NCBI GenBank assembly: GCA_038209155.1
Contig: JBBQYA010000079.1
Span: 1-12,917, forward strand
Direction of reading: 5' to 3'
Source: JBBQYA01 sp038209155
Lineage (GTDB): Bacteria > Bacteroidota > Bacteroidia > Sphingobacteriales > Sphingobacteriaceae
DNA length: 12,917 bases
Shown: positions 1-7,375 of the stretch, in pieces
Layout: every line of letters starts with the position of its first letter
How positions within the stretch are numbered: position 1 is the first letter of the stretch
Notes under the pieces: model-generated
Told to the model about the DNA's origin: nothing
Databases searched by the model: none
The model's input: only the letters and a program-made list of their open reading frames with translations
Program-made: the position numbers and the translations under genes

Positions 1-929
1 ACGATGATGTATTAGTTTTAAACGGTGATACATTACATGTTGAAGGCTCTAACTTAGGTTATGGAGGGTTGAATTTATCAAAAAGATTGATTGTGATAGG
101 CCCGGGTTATTTTTTAGGTAGCAATCCAGAAACGCAAGCATTTACAGTTACTGCTAAAATCAGTTCAACAGTAAATTTTATTTTAGGCTCATCAGGCTCT
201 TTTATTCAAGGAATGGATTTTAGGAATAGCACAATAGGAATTAATGCAAGCAATATAAGTATAATAAGAAATCTTGATATAGGTACTACGTTTCTTGGAT
301 ATAACGCAACTACTGGTGCATCCTCAAATGTTTCAAATATTATAATTTCTCAAAATTTCAGTATGGGCAATATCGGAAATGCTACAAATCCAATAGTTAG
401 TAACGTTTTAATAACTAATAATTTTATTAAAGGAAGTATAATTTTCCAACCAAATACTACAGCTCTTATACAAAATAATGTTTTAGATCCTACAATTAAT
501 TTAGGCCCGTCAGGTACAGTTCTAAATACTCAAAATTGCTTATATGCAAATAATATCTTAGTTACTGGTGTAATTTCTTCTGCTGCATCACACAATAATA
601 ATACTTATAGTAATAATATATCTAATTCCACGCAGTTTACTCCATCAGGTTCCAATTCAGGTTCTAATAATCAAACCAATGTTAGTATGGCATCTGTTTT
701 TGTAGGGCCACTTAACCCCACTACTGATGGAAATTGGGCTTTACTAAACCCTGGTCCAGGAAAAAACACTGCTCAAGGTGGTGGAGATTGCGGAATTTTC
801 GGAGGTAGTAGCCCTTATGTTTTAAGTGGTATGCCAGCTATTCCTTCGGTATATTTTTACAGTTTACCAGCTACAGGAAGTAATACCAATCCTTTAAATA
901 TTTCATCAAAAGCCAAGTCTAGAAATTAG
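1..929 (+). CDS. Secreted parallel beta-helix protein, C-terminal part (5' end outside the window)
   Basis: The frame is open from base 3 (D-D-V-L-V-L-N-G-D-T) to the stop at 927-929, giving 308 codons with no stop, so the gene starts upstream. The TTG at 69 is only an internal leucine codon. The protein is rich in Asn, Ser, Ile and Thr and has irregular short rungs (for example IIISQNFSMGNI, NVLITNNFIKGSI, ALIQNNVLD). That is the pattern of right-handed parallel beta-helix proteins, in which Asn ladders stack at turns. The end, with GGGDCGIFGGSSPYVLSGMP then IPSVYFYSLP, resembles the conserved tail of many Bacteroidota beta-helix proteins. No PNP-type T9SS sorting domain is present. The protein is probably exported or surface-exposed, but the signal peptide would lie outside the window. 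No catalytic motif is visible, so substrate and function are unknown. It may be co-transcribed with the large cargo gene 124 bp downstream. A 7-bp hairpin (923-929 with 935-941) covers its stop codon but has no U-tract, so it is not a convincing terminator. Confidence 0.8.
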   Translation, partial: DDVLVLNGDTLHVEGSNLGYGGLNLSKRLIVIGPGYFLGSNPETQAFTVTAKISSTVNFILGSSGSFIQGMDFRNSTIGINASNISIIRNLDIGTTFLGYNATTGASSNVSNIIISQNFSMGNIGNATNPIVSNVLITNNFIKGSIIFQPNTTALIQNNVLDPTINLGPSGTVLNTQNCLYANNILVTGVISSAASHNNNTYSNNISNSTQFTPSGSNSGSNNQTNVSMASVFVGPLNPTTDGNWALLNPGPGKNTAQGGGDCGIFGGSSPYVLSGMPAIPSVYFYSLPATGSNTNPLNISSKAKSRN

Positions 930-994
930 AAATACTAATTTATTCAATAAGCTAAGATTTTATTTTTATTATCTCATTAATTAGCCAAAGTAAC

Positions 995-1022
995 TTGCTA
1001 AAGTAGAATAAAAATATTTTTT
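995..1022 (+). promoter_or_regulatory. Weak candidate promoter upstream of the giant T9SS protein gene
   Basis: The 124-bp gap holds TTG at 995-997, then 17 nt, then TATTTTTT at 1015-1022. This loosely fits the Bacteroidota housekeeping pattern of TTG, a 17-23 nt spacer and TAnnTTTG, but the final G is missing. The start codon at 1054 follows an A-rich stretch (AAAAATCAACAAA) without a Shine-Dalgarno sequence, which is normal for the phylum. Read-through from the upstream beta-helix gene is an equally good explanation for expression. Confidence 0.3.
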
Positions 1023-1053
1023 AATTGAAAAATAATATTTAAAAATCAACAAA

Positions 1054-4000
1054 ATGAAACGTACACTACAAAATAAAACAAATGATTCCCGAATTTGGGT
1101 TTGGTTGTTGATTTTGGTAGCTGTTTTCACGTTTGGTATTGCAAGTTCAAAAGCTCAAAACATCAATCGAGTCGAATATTTCTTCGATACAGATCCCGGT
1201 TTTGGTTTAGGAACAAGCATAACTATTACGCCATCAGCAAATGTTACCAATATATCATCAAATATACCTTTAAACTCATTAGTCACGGGTTTTCATACTT
1301 TCTATATAAGAGCTAGAGATGTAAATGGCAAATGGAGTATTACCCATAATCGTGCATTTTATAAAGAAAACTCAGGAGCAAGCGCATTATTAGCAAATGT
1401 TAATAAAGCAGAATATTTTTTTGATACAGATCCAGGTTTTGGTTTAGGTATTAATATTCCTATTACTGCAAGCAATAATGTAGGTAATATAACACTAAAT
1501 GCCCCTGTTACTTCTTTATCAGCTGGCTTTCATACCTTTTATATTAGAGCACGAGATGCAAACGGAAAATGGAGTGTTACCCATAATCGTGTATTTTACA
1601 AGGAGAACTTATCACAAAATGCACCTTTAGTAAATGTCAATAAAGCAGAATATTTCTTTAATACCGATCCAGGTTTTGGAGCTGGTATTAATATTCCAAT
1701 AACTGCTGGAATTAATGTTGGCAATATTTTGTTAGCGGCTCCACTAACTTCTTTACCAATAGGTTTCCATACTTTTTATATTAGAGTAAGAGATGCAAAT
1801 GGCAAATGGAGTGTTACCCATAATCGTGTATTTTATAAAGAGAACTTATCTCAAAATGCACCTTTAGCAATTATTAATAAAGCAGAATATTTCTTTGATA
1901 CCGATCCAGGTTTTGGAGCTGGTATTAATATTCCAATAACTGCTGGAATTAATGTAAGTAATATTGCGCTAATTGCCCCACTAACTACTTTAGCGACTGG
2001 TTTTCATTCTTTTTATATTCGAGTAAGGGATGTAAATGGAAAATGGAGTATAACCCATAATCGAGCTTTTTATAAAGAAAGTTTATCTCAAAACTCACCA
2101 TTAGCAACTATTAATAAAGCTGAATACTTTTTTGATACCGATCCAGGTTTTGGCTTAGCCACTAATATTGCTTTAACTCCTTCCTCCAATATTACTAATC
2201 TAGATTTTATCGCAGATGTTAGCTCTTTGAGTATAGGATTACATAAAGTATATTCAAGAGTGAGAGATGCAAACGGTAAATGGAGTATAGTTTCATTAAA
2301 AGAATTTGAAGTTACTTCTCCCTCTCCTCCAGTTTTAACAACTGGAACAATTGTAGGGAGTCCTTTCTGCGCTGGTTCCTCGGTTTCAGTACCCTTCACG
2401 GTAAATCAAACCTTTGGTTTAGGAAATACTTTTACAGCTCAATTATCAGATGCCTCAGGAGTTTTTCCAGCAACACCAATAGCTATTGGAACATTAATTT
2501 CTTCTATTTCTGGAACTATAAATGCAACAATACCATTAAATATTTCTACAGGATCAGGCTATAGAATACGAGTTGTAAGCAGCAATCCAGTAATAAATGG
2601 AATTACAAACACAAGCAATATTGTTTTAAATGCTTTACCAAATGTAAGCTTAGCCAATTTTGCTCCGGTTTCTATTAATACTCCAGTGTTTTTTCTTTCT
2701 GGCGGCTTACCATTAGGCGGAACTTATTCTGGAACAGGTGTTACAGCCAATTCATTTGATCCTTCCATTGCAGGTTTAGGAACTTTTAATTTGACTTATA
2801 CTGTAACAACAGTTGCTGGATGTGTAAAATCTGAGACTAGATCAATTATTGTTAATCCAATAATAAATGCACCTTCAAGTTTAACAGCGACTGCCGTATC
2901 TACAAGTCAAATAAATTTAGCTTGGGTAAATAATGCTACTAATAGTACTAGCATTAGTATTGAAAGTTCAGGGAATCCTTCTGGACCATTTACTTTATTA
3001 GTAAGTTTAGGATCAAACAGCGTAACTTCTTTCAATAATACTTCTTTAAGTGCATCCACTACAAGATTTTATCGCGTATCAACAAATAATAATACTGGAG
3101 GGGTTTCTGCATTTAGTAATATTGCAAATGCAACTACGTTTAGCAATGCAGGAACACAAACAATAATGTTCAATGCACCTTCCAATCCTACTTTTGGAAA
3201 CTCACCAATTAGTTTATCGGCAAGTGCAAGTTCGGGATTGCCTGTAAGTTTTTCTTTGATTTCGGGGGGTAGTTTTGCATCATTATCTGGTGCAAATAAT
3301 GGTTTGCTTACTATCATTGGAGCTGGAACAATTGTGGTCAGAGCTTCACAAGCTGGTAATGGAAGTTTTTTACCCGCACCCAATGTAGATCAAACCATTG
3401 TATTGCAAAAGGCTAATCCAATAATAACTTGGAATAACCCACTTGCAATTACTTTTCCAACTCCAATTAGTGCTACGCAATTAAATGCAACAGCTAATGT
3501 TTCTGGATCTTTTGTATATAATCCATTAACGGGTACGGTTTTGAATGCAGGAAGCCAAAGCTTAGGTACAACTTTCACACCTACGGATTTAGCTAATTTT
3601 AATGTAGTTACTAGTTCGGTTTCAATTTTTGTAAACAAAGCAAATCCAGTTTTAACATTTGCTAATCCAGCAGATATTATATTCCCAACTGCATTAAGTG
3701 GAACACAATTAAATGCAACAGCAAATGTTGCTGGAACATTTACCTATAATCCTTCATCAGGAGCAATATTGCCAGCAGGAAATGCACAAGTATTGACAGC
3801 AAATTTTGTCCCAACATCATCTAATTTTAATAATGCGAGCATAACAGCATTAATTAATGTTCTGAAAGGAAATCCGTTAATAACTTGGGCAAATCCAGCC
3901 AACATTACTATTGGAACTGCATTAAGTGGAACACAGCTAAATGCCGTTGCAAATGTGACTGGAAGTTTTGTGTATAATCCAATAGTAGGAACAGTTTTAT

Positions 4001-7000
4001 CTGCTGGAAATGGTCAAAATCTAAACACCACCTTTACACCGAATGATGCTGCAAATTATAACCAAGCAACAGCAATTGTTCAGATTAATGTAAATAATCT
4101 GCAAACGCCAATTATTACATGGGCAAACCCAGTAGCTATTACTTTTGGAACTGCTTTGAGCGCAACACAATTAAATGCCACAGCAAATACAGCAGGAACA
4201 TTTTCTTACAACCCAGTTGCAGGAACAATCTTAAATGCGGGAACACAAACGTTGAATGTTCAGTTCAATCCAACAAATACTGCACAGTTTGCACCAGCTA
4301 GTGCAAGCGTTCAATTATTGGTAAACAAAGCAAATCCTGTTTTAACATTTGCTAATCCAGCAGATATTATATTCCCAACTGCATTAAGTGGAACACAATT
4401 AAATGCAACAGCAAATGTTGCTGGAACATTTACTTATAATCCTTCATCAGGAGCAGTATTGCCAGCAGGTAATGCACAAGTATTGACAGCAAATTTTGTC
4501 CCAACATCATCTAATTTTAATAATGCGAGCATAACAGCATTAATTAATGTTCTGAAAGGAAATCCAATAATAACTTGGGCAAATCCAGCTAACATTACTA
4601 TTGGAACTGCATTAAGTGGAACACAATTAAACGCCGTTGCAAATGTGACAGGAAGTTTTGTGTATAATCCAATAGTAGGTACAGTTTTACCTGCTGGAAA
4701 TGGACAAAATCTAAATACCACCTTCACACCGAATGATGCTTCAAATTATAACCAAGCAACAGCAAGTGTTCAGATTAATGTAAATAATCTGCAAACGCCA
4801 ATTATTACATGGGCTAATCCGGCACCAATTACTTTTGGAACTGCTTTAAGCGCAACACAATTAAATGCCACAGCAAATACAGCAGGAACATTTACCTACA
4901 ACCCAGTTACAGGAACAATCTTAAATGCGGGAACACAAACGTTGAATGTTCAGTTTAATCCAACAAATACTGCACAGTTTGCACCAGCAAATGCAAGCGT
5001 TCAAATAGTTGTAAACAAAGCAAATCCTGTTTTAACATTTGCTAATCCAGTAAATATTATATTCCCAACTGCTTTAAGTGGAACACAGTTAAATGCAACA
5101 GCAAATGTTGCTGGAACATTTACCTATAATCCTTTATCAGGAGCAGTATTGCCAGCAGGTAATGCACAAGTATTGACAGCAAATTTTGTCCCAACATCAT
5201 CTAATTTTAATAATGCGAGTATAACAGCATTAATTAATGTACTGAAAGGAAATCCGTTAATAACTTGGGCAAATCCAGCCAACATTACGGTTGGAACTGC
5301 ATTAAGTGGAACACAATTAAATGCCGTTGCAAATGTGACAGGAAGTTTTGTATATAATCCAATAGTAGGAACAGTTTTACCTGCTGGAAATGGACAAAAT
5401 CTAAATACCACCTTCACACCGAATGATGCTGCAAATTATAACCAAGCAACAGCAAGTGTTCAGATTAATGTGGTTACGGTTATTCCAGGCAATTGTTCAG
5501 CAAGTGGATCAATATTATATGAATTTTGGTCGGGAGTTAGTGGAAATACAATTGCAGATATTCCAGTATTGATCTTACCAAGTTTTACATTATCAAGAGG
5601 TTCATTTGAAGGATATACTAATTCGGCAGACAATTATGCCAGCAGATTTAGAGGCTATGTATGTGCACCACAAACAGGTAATTATTTGTTTTATATTGCA
5701 AGTAATGAGCAAGGTGTCTTGTTTTTGAGTACTGATGACAATCCAGCAAATAAAATTCAAATTGCATCTGTTAATGGTTTTACAAATTCTAGACAATGGA
5801 ATAAATTTCCATCTCAGCAGTCCGTTTTAATTCCATTAATAGCAGGTCAGAGATACTATATTGAAGCATTGCAAAAAGAAAGCAATGGATCAGATAATCT
5901 TGCAGTAGGATGGAGATTACCAGACAATTCTTTTGAAAGACCTATTCTTGGAAACAGACTTTCACCATTTGATCCAGGAATAAATATTCCACCAACTGTA
6001 ATAGTGACATTACCAAATAATAACTCTTTCTATGGAATTGGAGCAGTAATTCCAGTTACCGCCATAGCAAAAGATTTATATGGAACTGTTCAACAGGTTG
6101 AATTATTTGTAAATGGAGTTTCAAATAGCATAGATGTAAGGTCACCTTATCAATTTACGCTAAATGGATTAGCTTCGGGAATATACACTTTAACAGCAGT
6201 TGCTACCGATGACGATGGAATGATGACAACTTCTGCACCAATAGTTATAGAAGTTTCTGCACCAATTTCTGCAGAATGTTTAGCAACAGGAACAATTGAA
6301 AGGGAAGTTTGGAATTCTGTAACAGGGACTAATATATTTCAAATACCATTGAATACTAGTCCAAACGCGGTATCAATTTTGACTTCTTTTGAAGGTCCTA
6401 CAAATGCAGGGGATAATTATGGAGCCAGAATCCGTGGATTTATTTGTCCTCCGCAAACTGGAGATTATTCTTTTTACTTGTCATCTGATGATAAGAGTGA
6501 ATTATGGTTAAGTCCTGATTCAACATCTGCCAATGCGGTAAAAATTGCAAATGTAAATTCATTTACCAATTTTAGACAATGGAATAAATTTCCAAATCAA
6601 AAATCTGGATTGATTAATTTACTAGCAGGGAAAAAGTATTACATTCACGCTTTGCACAAAGAAGGATTGCAGTTTGATCATATTTCTGTAGGATGGGATT
6701 TACCAGGCGGAGTGCAAAACAGACCTATTTCTGGTCAATATTTATCGCCATTTATTCTGCAAACTAATACTAAAACTCTTTTGTCAACCATCAATTCAAA
6801 CTATACAGATAATTGGTTGAAATTAAATGTATTTCCTAATCCATTTAGTACCACTACTCGAATAGAATGGACATCTACAAAAAGCGGAGCCACTCAGATC
6901 TTATTGTTTGATTTGAATGGGAGAGTGGTAAGAAAGATTTATGAAGGAAATGTAGACGAAAATCAGCCATATTTCTATAATCTAGAGGCAGAAAACCTAG

Positions 7001-7074
7001 ATGCTGGAATATATATGCTGAAAGTATTGAGTAATGAAAATCTATATCAATTAAAGATTGTGTTTACAAAGTAA
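1054..7074 (+). CDS. Giant multidomain T9SS-secreted surface protein (Ig-like repeats, Fn3, two PA14 domains, C-terminal sorting domain)
   Basis: The 2006-residue protein starts with a Sec signal peptide (hydrophobic core about 14-30, likely cut after Ala34). Next come five 79-residue repeats (37-421), an Ig-like domain common in Bacteroidota secreted proteins (427-526), a second Ig/PKD-like stretch (about 530-604), an Fn3-like domain (606-696), an Ig-like module with ASSGLPVSF and ASQAGNGSF (697-787), and nine Ig-like repeats (788-1473). The C-terminal part is PA14-like domain 1 (about 1481-1641), an Ig-like domain (about 1646-1736), PA14-like domain 2 (1742-1900) and a T9SS type A sorting domain (1926-2006, starting VFPNPFSTTTRIEW, ending GIYMLKVL and IVFTK). 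T9SS tails direct export across the outer membrane and surface anchoring or release. PA14 domains often bind carbohydrate; here they share DNY, CxPQTG, RQWNKFP and GWxLP. No catalytic domain is seen, so an adhesin or matrix role is inferred. The second ATG-bearing frame inside it (1095-1316) is a shadow. Confidence 0.93.
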   Translation: MKRTLQNKTNDSRIWVWLLILVAVFTFGIASSKAQNINRVEYFFDTDPGFGLGTSITITPSANVTNISSNIPLNSLVTGFHTFYIRARDVNGKWSITHNRAFYKENSGASALLANVNKAEYFFDTDPGFGLGINIPITASNNVGNITLNAPVTSLSAGFHTFYIRARDANGKWSVTHNRVFYKENLSQNAPLVNVNKAEYFFNTDPGFGAGINIPITAGINVGNILLAAPLTSLPIGFHTFYIRVRDANGKWSVTHNRVFYKENLSQNAPLAIINKAEYFFDTDPGFGAGINIPITAGINVSNIALIAPLTTLATGFHSFYIRVRDVNGKWSITHNRAFYKESLSQNSPLATINKAEYFFDTDPGFGLATNIALTPSSNITNLDFIADVSSLSIGLHKVYSRVRDANGKWSIVSLKEFEVTSPSPPVLTTGTIVGSPFCAGSSVSVPFTVNQTFGLGNTFTAQLSDASGVFPATPIAIGTLISSISGTINATIPLNISTGSGYRIRVVSSNPVINGITNTSNIVLNALPNVSLANFAPVSINTPVFFLSGGLPLGGTYSGTGVTANSFDPSIAGLGTFNLTYTVTTVAGCVKSETRSIIVNPIINAPSSLTATAVSTSQINLAWVNNATNSTSISIESSGNPSGPFTLLVSLGSNSVTSFNNTSLSASTTRFYRVSTNNNTGGVSAFSNIANATTFSNAGTQTIMFNAPSNPTFGNSPISLSASASSGLPVSFSLISGGSFASLSGANNGLLTIIGAGTIVVRASQAGNGSFLPAPNVDQTIVLQKANPIITWNNPLAITFPTPISATQLNATANVSGSFVYNPLTGTVLNAGSQSLGTTFTPTDLANFNVVTSSVSIFVNKANPVLTFANPADIIFPTALSGTQLNATANVAGTFTYNPSSGAILPAGNAQVLTANFVPTSSNFNNASITALINVLKGNPLITWANPANITIGTALSGTQLNAVANVTGSFVYNPIVGTVLSAGNGQNLNTTFTPNDAANYNQATAIVQINVNNLQTPIITWANPVAITFGTALSATQLNATANTAGTFSYNPVAGTILNAGTQTLNVQFNPTNTAQFAPASASVQLLVNKANPVLTFANPADIIFPTALSGTQLNATANVAGTFTYNPSSGAVLPAGNAQVLTANFVPTSSNFNNASITALINVLKGNPIITWANPANITIGTALSGTQLNAVANVTGSFVYNPIVGTVLPAGNGQNLNTTFTPNDASNYNQATASVQINVNNLQTPIITWANPAPITFGTALSATQLNATANTAGTFTYNPVTGTILNAGTQTLNVQFNPTNTAQFAPANASVQIVVNKANPVLTFANPVNIIFPTALSGTQLNATANVAGTFTYNPLSGAVLPAGNAQVLTANFVPTSSNFNNASITALINVLKGNPLITWANPANITVGTALSGTQLNAVANVTGSFVYNPIVGTVLPAGNGQNLNTTFTPNDAANYNQATASVQINVVTVIPGNCSASGSILYEFWSGVSGNTIADIPVLILPSFTLSRGSFEGYTNSADNYASRFRGYVCAPQTGNYLFYIASNEQGVLFLSTDDNPANKIQIASVNGFTNSRQWNKFPSQQSVLIPLIAGQRYYIEALQKESNGSDNLAVGWRLPDNSFERPILGNRLSPFDPGINIPPTVIVTLPNNNSFYGIGAVIPVTAIAKDLYGTVQQVELFVNGVSNSIDVRSPYQFTLNGLASGIYTLTAVATDDDGMMTTSAPIVIEVSAPISAECLATGTIEREVWNSVTGTNIFQIPLNTSPNAVSILTSFEGPTNAGDNYGARIRGFICPPQTGDYSFYLSSDDKSELWLSPDSTSANAVKIANVNSFTNFRQWNKFPNQKSGLINLLAGKKYYIHALHKEGLQFDHISVGWDLPGGVQNRPISGQYLSPFILQTNTKTLLSTINSNYTDNWLKLNVFPNPFSTTTRIEWTSTKSGATQILLFDLNGRVVRKIYEGNVDENQPYFYNLEAENLDAGIYMLKVLSNENLYQLKIVFTK
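1162..2319 (+). repeat. Five tandem 79-residue (237-bp) repeats with EYFFDTDPGFG core
   Basis: The unit starts are at bases 1162, 1399, 1636, 1873 and 2110, exactly 237 bp apart; the fifth unit is shortened at its end. Each unit reads roughly NKAEYFFDTDPGFGxG, then a variable stretch, then GFHTFYIRxRDxNGKWS and THNRxFYKE. Units 2 to 4 are the most alike, with long identical DNA stretches; units 1 and 5 have diverged, and unit 5 has lost the THNR/FYKE end. The DTDPGFG loop has acidic spacing that recalls calcium-binding loops, but that is only a suggestion. I have seen this kind of repeat in other large Bacteroidota secreted proteins but cannot name a family for it. Confidence 0.9.
3415..5472 (+). 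repeat. Nine Ig-like repeats arranged as three C-A-B triplets of 690 bp
   Basis: Nine 76-78 residue units share a pattern close to ITWANPxxITxGTALS, TQLNATANxxGxFxYNP, AGxxQxL and FxPxxxxxxxxA. They fall into three types. Order: C' 3415-3642, A 3643-3870, B 3871-4104; C 4105-4332, A 4333-4560, B 4561-4794; C 4795-5022, A 5023-5250, B 5251-5472. C and A units are 228 bp and full B units 234 bp, so each triplet is 690 bp; the last B loses its NNLQ linker where the PA14 region begins. By eye, the first two A units differ at about 4 of 228 bases, the first two B units at about 14 of 234, and the last two C units at about 18 of 228. C' is much more diverged. The type is the MBG-like Ig-fold repeat of bacterial surface proteins. 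Confidence 0.92.
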
Positions 7075-7096
7075 TCTGTGTTTAAATTAAGTTTAG

Positions 7097-7133
7097 AAAA
7101 CCGAGTTGGAGAAAATCCAATTCGGTTTTTTTT
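7097..7133 (+). terminator. Rho-independent terminator of the giant T9SS protein gene
   Basis: Left arm AAAACCGAGTTGGA (7097-7110), loop GAAAA (7111-7115), right arm TCCAATTCGGTTTT (7116-7129). The 14-bp stem is fully paired with one G-U wobble, and the T-run continues to 7133. It starts 22 bp after the stop at 7074. Read on the opposite strand the same stem is followed by only four T residues, so it would serve the convergent gene poorly, and lies about 250 nt past that gene's stop. Confidence 0.9.
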
Positions 7134-7140
7134 GTTTTAT

Positions 7141-7375
7141 ATATATTAGTTTGACTAATTTTTTGAGATTATTTAAAAACTAAATAAAGAATATTGAAAA
7201 AACTATTCAATATCTAAGTATGTTTTTCTAATTATAACTATTAGATTTTACAAAAAAATTATTTAATAATTAAATGCTGTACTTATTAAAAAAGACTCCA
7301 AAAAATCTAGGATAAGCGGAAATAAATAGATAATAAACAGTATTTGTTAAATTAAATCCTTAGACTTTAAATTAA
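7141..7375. other. AT-rich convergent intergenic region, no gene seen
   Basis: This is the rest of the gap between the two convergent transcription units. I find no credible coding frame and no RNA gene. It contains two small inverted repeats: ATTAGT/ACTAAT at 7145-7150 and 7154-7159 followed by six T residues (7159-7164), a weak possible backup terminator on the + strand; and ATATTGAA/TTCAATAT at 7191-7198 and 7206-7213 with a 7-nt loop. No convincing terminator for the - strand gene ending at 7376 was found here; its transcript may run into the hairpin at 7097-7129. Confidence 0.5.

Noticed and set aside
69..71. TTG start for the first gene
   Set aside because: The same frame is open to the left edge of the window and upstream residues fit the protein, so the gene is truncated by the window.
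923..941. Hairpin AAATTAG/CTAATTT as terminator of the beta-helix gene
   Set aside because: Only seven mostly A-T pairs and no T-run directly after it.
2088..3638. - strand frames of 82-104 residues within the giant gene
   Set aside because: They have no recognisable domains and lie opposite well-formed Ig-like and Fn3 coding sequence.
4434..5417. Two near-identical 97-residue frames on the - strand (4434-4727 and 5124-5417)
   Set aside because: They are antisense shadows of the repeated B and A units; their similarity comes from the 690-bp repeat period.
3415..5472. CRISPR array or mobile element as the source of the direct repeats
   Set aside because: Units are 228-234 bp, contiguous, in frame and encode Ig-like domains; there are no spacers, terminal inverted repeats or transposase.
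7191..7213. Inverted repeat as terminator of the - strand membrane protein gene
   Set aside because: A-T only stem without a following T-run on the - strand and more than 160 nt beyond the stop.
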